A DNA stretch of 64,000 nt, taken from positions 275,492,662 to 275,556,661 of the forward strand of contig NC_090322.1 in NCBI RefSeq assembly GCF_040869045.1. The letters are read 5' to 3'. Below the pieces are notes generated by a model. That model was not told the DNA's origin. It made no database searches and saw nothing but the letters and a program-made list of their open reading frames with translations. Origin of the DNA: Eurosta solidaginis. Lineage: Eukaryota > Arthropoda > Insecta > Diptera > Tephritidae. Positions within the stretch are counted from its first letter, which is position 1; the number at the start of each line of letters is the position of its first letter. A program made the translations under genes and the position numbers. Shown piece by piece: positions 23,204-64,000 of this stretch.

Positions 23204-24495
23204 GAAATTAAAAACTTTGTCAGATATGATTAAGGAGATCTTTAATATATCTGCGCTTGTAATGTTATACTCGACATATTCACACTCGCAAATATTTCGA
23301 ACAAAAACTCCAACACCACCTGCAGAATATTGGTCAGTAGTGTTAGCAAAAAAAGTATAGCCAGGTATCGTAAAGTCTCGTATTTCATGAGAGTATAGCT
23401 ATATTTCAGAAACAAAAATTAAATCGGGTTTGTTTTTAAACAACTCAAAATGACAGACCAAAAGATCAAAATTTTGCCGTTTTTGCGTATATTTTGGTGA
23501 ACAACAACAAAAGAGTCACTAGTACTACCCAATAAATTTAAATCATTAATAGGCGTGTTTATGGCATCGCTGTCATTATATAGGAAATTTAAAAATACCA
23601 TTAATTTTGATGATAAATAATTATAGGAATCTAAGTTATTTTTGACAAATCGTCAAAAGTTCTTAAAGGAACAGCCTCGCCATTATCAGCCTTTTTTATC
23701 ATGATTTTTCCATTTTTCAACCACAGATACTTATAACTTTTTGCTTTTTTTGTTTTTTTTTGCCGCTGTAAACAAAGCTCTATTGAAATTAGTGTGACTG
23801 TCATTTATGTAAATATTGTGTTTGTTTACATCACCAAAAAACTCAGTGGTTAATTTTCCCTTTGCCTTTTGTTTACTAGACATCACTTTTCTCTTCATCT
23901 CAATAGAAGCAAAGTGAACACGTAGCATTATTTCTATCGGACTCAAAAAATAAAAATCCGAAAATAATTTTTATCTTGATCCAAATATATTTCCGGACTT
24001 TTATTTTTAAAAGTCCGAGTTTAATTAGTTCTATCGGACTAAAAAAATAAAAATACAGATTTTTCTTTTATATGTGGACTTTTATGGAAAAAGTTCGAAA
24101 AATAAAAAGGATGCATGATTCGACATGATTTTGCTATAGGGATACCTCGGAACTCAAACATTTTCACCTAGGACAATTTTTTGGCCAGGACTTTTTCGAT
24201 TCCGATAAAAAAATAATTATCATTTTCCGTCCCAGCTTTATCTCCATCGCAAGAAAGCGTTTCAAGCATCTCCTATGTATCCGATAACTATGGCCAATGA
24301 ATGCTGACAGAGGTGGCATTCATGTTTATGATTTTTAATTGACTTCACAAAAAGCGTAATTGGTCCGTTAAACACTTTTCTGCCCCTTTTGTCATTCTGA
24401 AAGTTTGCTGGGTATGGTCTATTGGGTACACTGTAATATGCAAATTCAATTAAATCACATTTTTAAATATGTTATATTATATGAAGTATTAAGAG

Positions 24496-24858
24496 GCGGC
24501 CACCGTGGTGTGATGGTAGCGTGCTCCGCCTATCACACCGTATGCCCTGGGTTCAACTCCCGGGCAGAGCAACATCAAAATTTTAGAAATAAGATTTTTC
24601 AATTAGAAGAAAATTTTTCTAAGCGGGGTCGCCCCTCGGCAGTGTTTGGCAAGCACTCCGGGTGTATTTCTGCCATGAAAAGCTCTCAGTGAAAACTCAT
24701 CTGCTTTGCAGATGCCGTTCGGAGTCGGCATAAAACATGTAGGTCCCGTCCGGCCAATTTGTAGGGAAAATCAAGAGGAGCACGACGCAAATTGGAAGAG
24801 AAGCTCGGCCTTAGATCTCTTCGGAGGTTATCGCGCCTTACATTTATTTTTTTTTATT
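24496..24858 (+). mobile_element. tRNA-derived SINE, full-length copy with 9-bp target duplication
   Basis: Flanked by TATTAAGAG at 24487-24495 and 24859-24867. It contains a pol III A-box-like GATGGTAGCGTGCTC and a perfect B box GGTTCAACTCC, a conserved body and a T-rich end after CGCGCCTTACATTTA. It is the longer relative of 4173-4480. Confidence 0.82.
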
Positions 24859-24867
24859 TATTAAGAG

Positions 24868-26960
24868 ATGATTTAATTTGTAGCCCATCAATATTTATGA
24901 TAATCGTTTTTAAAATCAATTCATTAACTCAACTGAAAAAAGATGGGTATTGTGCAAATAATATTTGATTGTGCAGTGGAAACATAATTAATACGAATAA
25001 AAAAATATGGTAAGCGAAGCTGGTTTCATGCAGCATATAGAAAGGTGGTTCATATCGTTTGGAGACTTTAGGTATGGCAAAAATTGGATATGTAAGTATT
25101 TAAACTAGATAGGTAAGAGTTTTACTTATTACAGTACCTAGATCGAAGTTTTGCCAGTATAACGCTGGTTTGTGGGTGTGGTCCTAACTTATCCATTGAG
25201 TTCTTATTATTCCGCTCGCCGCCGAGTCTATGACAATAGAAGTCGCCAACTTACTGTGAATTTGTTTGATGACATCTCGGAACCCGCCGATCCAAATGCC
25301 TGTTTTATGGTTTATTGGGCTAATTGATTTTCGTGTTGAGTTGGCAGATCTTGCGGTTTTTAAAGAACAACGCGATCAGTGGTCGTGTCTCTTCAGTACC
25401 GACGATTTTTATTCGCCGTGAAAAAGTTATTGACGAGCAATATGATCTGAATCGCAGTCGAGGATCCAATTACAGTAGAACAATTAGCTGATACAATATT
25501 AAGCAATAAATTCGATACTGTTAGATGTCGCAATAAATTGCTATTAAGTGACCATGTATACGAGTCAACTACTAGGACGACTTTTAGTAAGGCAGATATT
25601 GGTAATATAGGATGTGTTCGAGCCACCAAACGAAAACAGTAGTAGTAGCTAAAGTGCTGCTTAATTTATGAAATGTTGCTGATATTCAAACTGATAATGT
25701 GCTGCAATAGCACAGTGAAAATTGTTATGTTGTGTTTGATTTGCTAGTGCTGATCAACAGATTGTCAACATTTCATTCAACGAACGCGCGATTTTTTTAT
25801 AACCTAATAATACGTTCACCCTAATGCAATGTTTTTAATTTTAATTATTTTTTCGAGCTTTGTAATGAGTTCGATACGAAAAGGTATCGAGTACTTTCCC
25901 TCGATCCTTTTTTGGTATCGATTACTTTCCCCAATCCTTTCAAATTAGTACAGTTATCGAGTACAAGGTGGAATCGGAACAATACTAGGTACTGTGGTTT
26001 GTACTTGTACTGAAACTAACTTTTAACTTGTATGCTATTTCAAAATACTAAGTCGGTGAAAAATTCTGAGATATAGATAATGAAATGGAATTAAAGTTTG
26101 TTTTGTTTATTTTTTTGAATTATTTTGTATAAGTTTATTGGATATGTACATAACATTGTAAAAACATACGTCGTACACATATTCAACACTTTGGCATAAA
26201 TAATATATCATCTGTGCTTTTTTTTTTGCAGTCACACAATCAACATTATTTCATAAATATGTTTCTTAACATATGTAAAATAATTTTACGAAAAGTATGT
26301 GTGAGATTCTTGGGTTAATTAGTTCAAATAACGGTAATATCTCTCTACGGAAAGCCATGTGCTGCCTTTAAATTGAAAATCTTAAAAATATTCTAGGATT
26401 TTTTTCTTGTTTTAAAATAACTTGGTTTTATATGAAGACGTGCATGGGAGTAGGTCTTACGTCAGACTTTTGGATTTTAATTTTTGTGTTTTAATCAAAT
26501 AGCCCTCATCATGAAAACTTATACTACACACTAGGAAGCAAATGTCATAATATTTGTCGAATTTATTCGTTTAAAACCTTCATATATGTACGTCTTCATA
26601 TACATAATAAATGTTGATATGTTTGTGAAGCTCATAATATATTTTACAAAGTGCCACTAAAATATAATTTGGGATTAATATGCGTTTTTTTAAATAACTG
26701 TGTATATGTATGTATGTATGTCTAGGGATATCTTAACGCTAGCGTTGCTAATTAATTAGCGTAATTGCAACATTATTATTCTATTTATTAGTTCTTAAGT
26801 TAACCTTTTTTCACTTACTACTTAATTAATTACTTGCACTAAATTGATTATAACTAAATACTGCTTTAAAACAAACTTTTAAATTTTCCTTAATAAAAAA
26901 TCATTTAAGCAATCACTCTCTTCACACTTTTACTTCGCGTTTTACCGATTTTAGTCACCT
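24868..26960. other. AT-rich region with a decayed coding-like tract at 25180-25640
   Basis: On the plus strand two open stretches in different frames (about 25187-25330, with LTVNLFDDISEPADPN; and about 25450-25630, with DPITVEQLADTILSNKFD) have amino-acid composition like real protein but carry frame breaks. I recognise no family. Past 25640 are a 31-bp tandem duplication (25883-25944) and AT-rich DNA that probably includes the 3' UTR of the kinase gene. Confidence 0.35.
25883..25944. repeat. 31-bp direct tandem duplication
   Basis: Two adjacent copies of GGTATCGAgTACTTTCCC..ATCCTTT (25883 and 25914) differ by a few bases. Confidence 0.6.
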
Positions 26961-26970
26961 TCTTCTTTGA

Positions 26971-57020
<30,050 letters not shown>

Positions 57021-59490
57021 GCTGTATTTTTATTGTTGTATTTGTATTTTGTTGCTTATTAAATAAAAATAAAAATGTCGAATAAATTTTACACTACAAA
57101 TTTATTAGCAATTTTTTTATGATCTACGATAATGTACAAACACGCGCACATCTAAGTGCATGTATATTATTCCACTGTTGTTTTTGTTATTTTCTTTGTC
57201 ACTTAGAATTAACGACACTATGCACTTGTCATTTATTAAATTTGTCTAACACTAGTTTTTTTGTTCTGGTTACGATCGAGATATATTTAGCATCACCTCG
57301 AGAAACGCGCGTCGTAGATCTCACGTTCGACGGCGACGGCTGTTTTCATCATTTTCCGAATGTTTATATGATTATTTAAAAAGTTTATTTTAAATATCTG
57401 TCTCTATGCCCGCTGCCTTTTATGATTTGTTGCTTTATTCTGGCGAGAATGATGGTTGAATTTTAAAATATTTTACTAAGCGAAATTTACTTTATAGCAT
57501 TGTCACAGATAATTAGAATCCAAATTTAAGTATATTACAACAACCATACGATAAACACTTTTATAAATTTATAAATACTTTTCTTTTCATATAAAGGCAC
57601 ATAGAAATCTATGTATTTACATAAAAATGTGATCAATATTATTGTTTTAGCGAATTTTGTATTTAATTTTTTTTAATTTATTTATTATAATTTTATTATG
57701 GCTGTAAATCACTCTTGTTGGAAGAAATGAAATTTTATTATTTTTCTTCTTTTTCTTAAAATGTTCTCACGTGAGCAAAATATGTACTTTTACTTTTACT
57801 CTGACGTTGTGAGTCACTTTCACTGTTCAATGAACGTTCATACATAAAGCCATTAATTTATTTCGCGAGCTAAAAGAAAATTTGGAAAAATTCTTCAATT
57901 TATACGAACCGTTACAAATCGATTCATTAAATAGCACACAGTCAATACATCAAATAAAACTCTTGCCTGTGACTTTGAAGGTGTCCTGAATATCAAGACT
58001 ATGACTATGACAGAAACAAAAGTTATTTTGAAAGGAAAGTATAATACTGTGCACCAGGGACTGAACTATTGTAAAACCACTTATTTGTGGTGCGATTTGC
58101 TTAAAATCTGGTGCAGTGGGACCAGCATATCTAAATGATTCTGTCAAAATTCAGGGAAAGCGGGATGATGCTGTGTCCTTACACTATAGCCCGGTCAGAA
58201 TATCACTTTGGCATACCGCATATATTTTCAGGGCCCAGACTCTTTCAGCCATAAGGCTGATTCACAGTGAAACAAATTTGAAGGTCTAGCGGTTACTAGT
58301 CGAACAAATTTTTTGAGAGTCCCTCGGCCACGACTCAAGTACTTAACTTATCATTGCGGTTGTAAAATAACTCTGTTCCCTTTACAAACAGTAGACTTTT
58401 CGAGGACCTTGATGCCTCAGGTAACTCCGCCGCCCCAGTAGCTGCAGCCTTGAAATTGTAAGCGCATGACACGAACACAGGACGTGTCCACCCGTTTCTT
58501 CCTTCAGCCTACACTTATTTACTCTTACAGGTTGCCTCAAATAATGTTTATATATATTTTAGGGCAATTGGCATGTTATAAAATAGCTTTGATATGTTAT
58601 TACCTATATGAAGAGCCGAAAATAAGAACTGCGAACAAATTTTAGTAATGGCTTAGTCGGTTCGCCCGGTAGTTTGTTTATATCATCATGTTCCACCGAA
58701 GATGCTCGAAAAAGGAAAAACGTTTAAGGGACATAGCCTTTAGACACAAGCATACACACCATATTAAGATCACTTACATAAATGATCTACCTCATGTAGT
58801 CGATCTAAGATAATTTAAAGCAGTATAAAATATCTTCGGAGTTCGAAATCAAACCTTTGAAGTGTTCAAGTTGCATAATAACAAACTTTAAGTAATTCAG
58901 CTTCATCTTGTTAGATAGATGTAGCAAAAGAAAAAGACGACCTTTCCACAGTTAAAGGCCAAATTTTGAAAAATTAAGCATACATACATGTTTAAAAAAA
59001 CTTTAAAACTGAAAATTTTTAAAGAAAAAAAGGAATTACCTAATTTTTTTATAAAGAATTTACATTTAAAATTTTTTAATTTCCAAGTTTTATTTTTTTA
59101 GCTCAATATTAACAAATTAAATCGAGCACAGTGAAGGCACTGTTGAATTGTCTATAATAAATCATTTTTTTCCGCTACCTTGCCGTATGACGTAAGAGAT
59201 TTTCTATATTTTCTCGAAATTTTTCTGCAATTAATTTGACTAAATAAAATTTCGATTGCTTTTTCACTTCATTTTTTAAGTCCAGCTGAATTCAGGCTAA
59301 TAGAGTTTTACATTAATTAGGTTTATAATATAATTAAGCAGCACAGATTAAGAATTATCAACACACACACACTTTCACACTATTCTAGATACTTTTCTAT
59401 GTATGTATTGATGTTTGAAAATTTAAATTTATCATTGTGTGCATTTAGTACGTTTGTATTGAAAATTTTTCTTTTCCAATTTCAGAGCGA
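57021..59490. other. Upstream region of the PKC gene, no gene supported
   Basis: Immediately 5' of the chosen PKC ATG are A/T-rich UTR-like sequence and then mostly unremarkable DNA. A somewhat GC-richer stretch at 58190-58480 is not open in any frame. Confidence 0.5.
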
Positions 59491-59760
59491 ACCGCGAACT
59501 GCTTGGCAGGAAACCAGCGCTATAACTGCGGTGGCCGTCGAGGCTTTCCTGGTGATGAGCTGTTCGTGCTCGTGATCGCCTTCGACATTTTGTCTACATG
59601 GCCACCGGACGCACTCACCACCAAGCGAGCGGGCGCACGCGACACGTCGTTAAATGAATGTTCCAAACACAAATCTTTTTGTGTATGTATTAGTGTAGGC
59701 ATTTATATCACAATGATATGCACAAATATATTTAAAATTAGGTGGTTGAGGAAAAATTAG
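59486..59760 (+). other. Possible orphan 3'-terminal exon
   Basis: A strong acceptor (TTTTTCTTTTCCAATTTCAG, ending 59485) precedes about 180 bp of GC-rich sequence with coding-like third positions. One plus frame is open from the acceptor to 59760 (CLAGNQRYNCGGRRG, ELFVLVIAFDILSTWPPDAL). Another gives a shorter QETSAITAVAVEAFLVM ending in a stop. The antisense strand is also partly open. No upstream exon is seen. No family recognised. Confidence 0.25.
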
Positions 59761-59858
59761 ACTAAATTTAAAAATGGCATACGCTCAAAGAGCCTGCGGT
59801 GATGCTCTCGCGCTCAGAATGCGCCACGCTATTAGTGATCATGGAACGTTACAAGGAA

Positions 59859-59870
59859 AGGGGGGGGGGG
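59859..59870. repeat. Poly-G run
   Basis: About twelve consecutive G, unusual in this AT-rich window. Confidence 0.8.
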
Positions 59871-61052
59871 GTTACATCTTAAATGGCTAGAAATTGGCCC
59901 ATTGTGATGTTGGCAAGTATGAGAAAATCCGAAAATATTGCTGCGTGCACATACATACATACTTCAGTAAATGCATTTAGTATAGGTCTTTGCTTTCTGA
60001 GTTTTAAAAACGAGAATTTTGATATTTTTGAAAATGCTATGCTCTCTCTGAAATACGATGAAAATGTATGCTAGTGAGTGGTGTTAGAATATTACTGCGT
60101 CCGTAGTGGATTTACTGTGTTTTTCTAAAAAATTATAAATTTTATGTAAAACAAAAAAATTTATTTTTGTCATGCTTGCCCCATCTGCGTAGTACCCTTC
60201 TCAACTCTCTTCGACAAACATCTGTCGCTCCCTCGTCGAAAATTTTTGGAACTAGCCACCTTGTACGACCAATGCCTATGCTAACTATGCTAAAAGACAA
60301 GTAAAGTGGCTTAATATTAAACATTGGCCAAATTCCGTCCTCTAAAATTTCCGGGGCGGCAATGTCTTTGGAAAGTTTCGTTAAAATACATACCCAACAG
60401 CAGACCATATTATAGACACTGTCTCTGCATATCATCTTTGATCATAAGGGCTAGCAGTACTGGTCAGCTTTAGTTTTATATTAAAAACTAGCAGACCCAT
60501 CAGACGTTGTTCTGCCCTAAATTTGATCCACCTGCATATATTTTAATAAGTTTTTTCACTCTAACTCTGCCCTCCCCTCGTCACTTCTTCTTAATCATTT
60601 TATTCACTCCTCCTTCCGTCTTTTTCGCTTCATCTATCTCTATTTTCGTCTCACTATATCTCTTTCTCAGTCTCCTTATCCTTCCCTCTTTTCTCTTCTC
60701 TCAAGTTTTTCCCATTCTTCTTCATCCCTTATTGCCAGTCCCAGAGGGTGGTATGTATTTTGTTCCAGTCCCATTCCGAGTTCCAGTCCCACTCCGTGTC
60801 TCAGTCCCAATCCTAGTCCTAATCGCTTTCCCAGCCCGTCTCTGGTCTATTTCCACGAAAAAAGGATCGTAAATACTAATATAGGCAAATTTATATACCA
60901 AATTTCAGACAAATCGAATAGGACGTATGTAAATAGGTCTGTGGGTATTATCAATTCATGCATTTTTTCGGCTTCGCATGCATATTTATCAGTTTTACCA
61001 GGTTGATGCGACTAAATCGAATATCACAATGAAAATTACTTTAAAGCTCTGA

Positions 61053-61690
61053 GCAACAGCTTTCATTTGATATCCATATTACACACACATTCTAGGGGTA
61101 TCCGGGTCCACGTTTTGGCCTATATCTCGAGACCCTAGTCACTAAGCGGTATAAATTACTCTGTACTAAAGCACACATCAACAGCTTCAATTTGATACCC
61201 ATAATGTAAAAACACATCCTAGTGTTACCCTGGTCCACGTTTTGGCCTATATCTCGAGATCCTAGTCACCTATAGGTATGAAAACTACCCTGCACTAAAG
61301 CACTCATCAACAGCTTCAATTTGATACCCATAATGTAAAAACACATCCTAGTGTTATCCTGGTCCACGTTTTGGCCTATATCTCAAAACCCTAGTCACAA
61401 ACAGATATGAAAATTACCCTGTACTAAAGCACTCATCAACAGCTTTCATTTGTTATCCATATTCTATAAACACATTCTAGGGGTACCCGGGTCCACATTT
61501 TGGCCTATATCTCGAGACCCTTGTCACCCACGGGTACGAAAAATACCCCATATCAGAGTACCCACATACAGCTTCCATTTGATGCCCACATTTTACAAAC
61601 ATATCCCAGGATTACCCAGGTCCACGTTGTGATCTCAAGACCCTATCCAGAACGGGATAAAAAGTGTCCTATGTCTGTCTCCTGGTTCTA
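61053..61690. repeat. Minisatellite, five units of about 126-130 bp
   Basis: Units start at about 61053, 61179, 61308, 61437 and 61567. Each has CAACAGCTT(T)CA.TTTG, GTCCACGTTTTGGCCTATAT and a GTACTAAAGCACTCAT-like end. Units 2 and 3 are the most alike; unit 5 is the most diverged. Confidence 0.85.
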
Positions 61691-61778
61691 AGCTACCCCT
61701 CCACCAATTTTCAGCCAAATCTGTTCTTCCGTTCTTGAGTTATAAATAGTGTAACTAACCCCACTTTCTCTTATATAT

Positions 61779-62491
61779 TGTAACGATTTTACTTGCAAAT
61801 TCCTCTTATTTGCCCTTTTGCTAGGTTCGTATCGCTAAACTGTTGAATAAATAACTCCAATATTGAATAATGGAAAAATGGCCTTTATTAAAATACTTCA
61901 CAATAACACTTATACTTTGCAACTAGCTGGCTTAATAACCAAACTGATAGCTCAAATGAAACTCCACTATTCAAAATAATACTGCTATTGCTCGCTAGAT
62001 ATCGTCTTAGTCGTAACTGCTTGACAACTCAAATCAAACTCAAACTCCTCGCTTTTACTGTCGCGCCTTTTATACTTTTTGATTTCTAATTGCATACTTC
62101 TAGGCCTTTCCATTCCAGAACTTACTAGTTAGTTTCGGCTACAAAATCGCCAGCCACAACTACGTGCACAAATTATTGCCCTCTCTTGTGACAACTCAGA
62201 TAAGATATATGCATGTGTTTGTGCATTGCCGCTCCACTGCTCGTATACGTACATATGTGTAGACGCAATTATTTATTCGTTTATGTAGATACATAATGAT
62301 TGAATTATTGATGTGAATGTTTGTAGTTTACAGTCTCTCGAGTACACATAGGCGTATAAGTAAATGCATCTGTGTGTGACATCTCTCTGGGCTGCCTTAT
62401 ATATGTGTATACTTGATTTGATTATTGACGTAAATACTGCTTAGCATGGCCTTAGTGATGGTAAAGATTAGTGATGCTAATATCCGTGACA
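61779..62491 (-). mobile_element. Solo LTR, 713 bp, 4-bp ATAT duplication
   Basis: Starts TGTAACG, ends CCGTGACA, flanked by ATAT at 61775-61778 and 62492-62495. On the minus strand TATAAAAG (62067-62074) precedes AATAAA (61884-61889). Same family as 3432-3948 but about 200 bp longer through extra internal blocks. Inserted in the Helentron-like element. Confidence 0.85.
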
Positions 62492-62699
62492 ATATGTACA
62501 TATATACATCACATTAGAAACTTCACAAATAACAGCATTTCTCCACTATTTAATGGATGTTATTATGCAATCTACAAACTTCAATCACTCTATCTATTAA
62601 AAAAAAGCGCATGAAAATCCGTTGCGTAGTTTTAAAGGTTTAAGCATTCAAAGGGACATGGGACAGAAAAGGCGACTTTGTTTTATAATATGTAGTAAT

Positions 62700-63430
62700 A
62701 CATGCAAAAATACCAAAAAATAAAACTTTTTTGAAGAATTTTAAGGAAATGTTTAATATTTTTAACGAAAGATTATTTTTCAATAGATTTATGCATTCTT
62801 AACCATTTATGTTACATAAATATGTATGTACATACCTATGTCAAGCTGATATGATATGAAAATACATACATATGTACATTCATACATGCCTATAAACCTA
62901 CGCCCGAATTTAAATAACGCATCGAATGCTATGTACATATGTATGTACGTATGTGTCGCATCATACCTAACTCAAAAGCAATTAGCGCGAACAGTTGACA
63001 CCGAACAATACACACACGAATTTTTTGGTAAAAATGTTACTTTTGTTTAAACAATTTGGCTGATATAAGAAAGGAATCAAGTATTTTTTTTTGATGCAGA
63101 TCGAAGGTAAATATTTCAAAGTTTTACTGAAAAGTAGAATTTTTTAAATCCATCCATTCGTTTATAAGTTATAGCTGTGTAAACAAACATTTTATGATTT
63201 TTTACTACGTTTTGGCAATTTTCCACGCCCCTATAATATATATCTTCAAATTATATTAACTGTACAATCTCACGTAGCTAAGCTTTCAAATGCAAAAAAC
63301 TGTTTTAAAATCGGAGCATTATGTGTGAAGTTATGTGCATACTTGGCATTTAGTGACTTTATTTTATAAGATTTATAGAATAGATACTTAATGGCATTTT
63401 CAAATAAAATTATGAAAAAAAATTTTAATT
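62700..63430. other. AT-rich region, nothing recognised
   Basis: Short ATACATATGTAT-type simple sequence near 62820-62960. No gene or element boundaries. Confidence 0.5.
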
Positions 63431-63431
63431 T

Positions 63432-63852
63432 AAACGGTTTTATTGAAAACAATACTTACGTTATGTAATAAAAAAAAATAAAAAAAAAAAATACTAATAA
63501 CTACATAATACTAAACTAAATAATACTAAAAGCTAGACAATAATTAGGTAGGTCCTAGGTACTAGTGATCATACTCCTCCTTAATCTAGGGCGTTGATCA
63601 GACAATTAAATAAAAGCGTTGGACGTGTCAAATTTCTATTGATAGTCGTAAGACCAACTGAACCTTAATCAGGTTATGCTACGCCTCACATTTTTAGAAA
63701 TTTCACGCGCTCAACGCTTTTATTTAATTGTCTGATCAACGCCATAGATTCAGGAGGACTGTGATGACTAGTACCTAGGACGTACCTAATTATTTTCTAG
63801 CTTTTAGTATCATTATTACTTATTGTAAGTATTGTTTTCAATAAAACCGTTT
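63432..63852. mobile_element. Palindromic MITE, 421 bp
   Basis: The ends AAACGGTTTTATTGAAAACA and their reverse complement match. Further inverted blocks include GTCCTAGGTACTAGT and GCGTTGATCAGACAATTAAA with TAAAAGCG. The left arm has an extra A-rich insertion at 63466-63490. No coding. Confidence 0.75.
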
Positions 63853-64000
63853 AGCCTAATTTTTGTTTTTAATTATTTTATTTTCAAGTTTTTAGTCTTA
63901 ATTGCCTATTACTTCTCATTCTATTTAGTTCATTTAGTGACTCATTATTACAAGGCCGCTATACTGGCAATTTGTTACAATCCAAGTCCTCAATACATAA

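Larger units (their letters stand above)
20419..23930 (-). mobile_element. Degenerate APE-type LINE (CR1/L2-like) with (TAATC)n tail
   Basis: On the minus strand the order is an N-terminal fragment (23731-23946), AP endonuclease pieces (23419-23601, 22853-23203), a linker (22482-22808), reverse transcriptase (21117-22301) and a C-terminal piece (20714-20929), then a pentanucleotide GATTA-type tail (20421-20448). Pieces lie in different frames, so the copy is dead. Pentanucleotide tails and the RT block order suit the CR1/L2 group. The clade call is inference. Confidence 0.88.
20200..24240. repeat. Palindromic GGACTTTTAT repeat, split by a LINE
   Basis: 20208-20281 and 23931-23985 are inverted copies (CTATCGGACTCAAAAAATAA; GATCCAA..TATA). 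On both sides of the LINE there are short palindromes such as GGACTTTTATTTTTAAAAGT. The sequence resumes at 23931 where it stops at about 20418, so the host repeat was once continuous. Its ends are not clear, and no coding is present outside the LINE. Confidence 0.6.
60488..62695. mobile_element. Helentron/DINE-like element with minisatellite, split by a solo LTR
   Basis: Starts CTAGCAGACCCATCAGACGT (reverse complement ends in CTAG, as Helitron-type ends do). It contains a pyrimidine-rich tract (60560-60860), a 5-unit minisatellite (61053-61690) and GTTCTTGAGTTATAAATAGT. After the nested LTR it ends CCGTTGCGTAGTTTTAAAGG..GCGACTTTGTTTTATAATA. No helicase is encoded. The block order fits Helentron/DINE-1 non-autonomous elements. 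The class call is inference. Confidence 0.55.

Noticed and set aside
24496..24570. Functional tRNA gene with good B box
   Set aside because: No acceptor stem or 3' half can be formed; it is the head of a SINE with target duplications.
60142..60435. 97-codon minus-strand ORF with Arg-rich C-terminus
   Set aside because: No start context, no recognised family, located at the edge of the Helentron-like element.
61053..61690. Regularly spaced repeats resembling a CRISPR-like array
   Set aside because: Units are about 128 bp with no short unique spacers, in a eukaryotic transposon: a minisatellite.

Overview
The window looks like nuclear DNA of a higher dipteran, most likely a tephritid fruit fly. 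The grounds are fly-like intron-containing genes, a short-intron insect cuticle-type gene with a TATA/Inr promoter, AT-rich non-coding DNA, and a dense set of insect transposable-element families (Ty3/gypsy-type solo LTRs, APE-type LINEs, tRNA-derived SINEs, mariner, P-like, Harbinger-like and fold-back MITEs, and a Helentron/DINE-like element). No bacterial, plasmid or phage features were seen.

Four protein-coding genes are supported. (1) Mfe2, the peroxisomal multifunctional enzyme type 2 of beta-oxidation, minus strand, 104-1961, two exons, complete. (2) kat80, the katanin p80 regulatory subunit, plus strand, seven exons at 7371-10384. Its first WD40 blades are not found here. A tiny possible start exon at 2165-2178 would place it head to head with Mfe2. 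(3) A secreted Gly/His-rich, probably cuticular protein, minus strand, 16700-17889, two exons, with a canonical core promoter. (4) A novel-type protein kinase C (Pkcdelta-like), minus strand, spread over 26971-57020. It has one 4.1-kb exon for a disordered N-terminal extension, a lone second half of a C1 zinc finger, and seven exons for the kinase domain. Exons for C1A and the first half of C1B were not found.

The rest is mostly repeats. 2.2-7.3 kb holds a half-copy MITE, a solo LTR, a SINE and an unexplained GC-rich coding-like island. 12.9-13.8 kb is a fold-back element made of CTCGCGAG-rich arms, with a short retroposon nested inside it. 16.0-16.5 kb is a long palindrome. 20.2-24.2 kb is a palindromic GGACTTTTAT-type repeat split by a 3.5-kb LINE. 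The introns of the kinase gene hold two or three LINE remnants (28.7-32.3 and 43.5 kb), MITEs with 8-bp target duplications (33.3 and 39.6 kb), copies of a TTTCACACAG-ended family (34.7 and 44.7 kb), and a decayed mariner (50.2-51.0 kb) lying between inverted repeats. A mariner-type palindrome (52.3-52.8 kb) precedes the large N-terminal exon. 60.5-62.7 kb is a Helentron/DINE-like element with a 5-unit minisatellite, split by another solo LTR. The window ends with a palindromic MITE at 63.4-63.9 kb.

I see no obviously new multi-gene system. The best leads are the missing internal exons in two otherwise intact conserved genes, the phase-compatible exon junctions left behind, a P-element-like MITE, and several unassigned coding-like islands.
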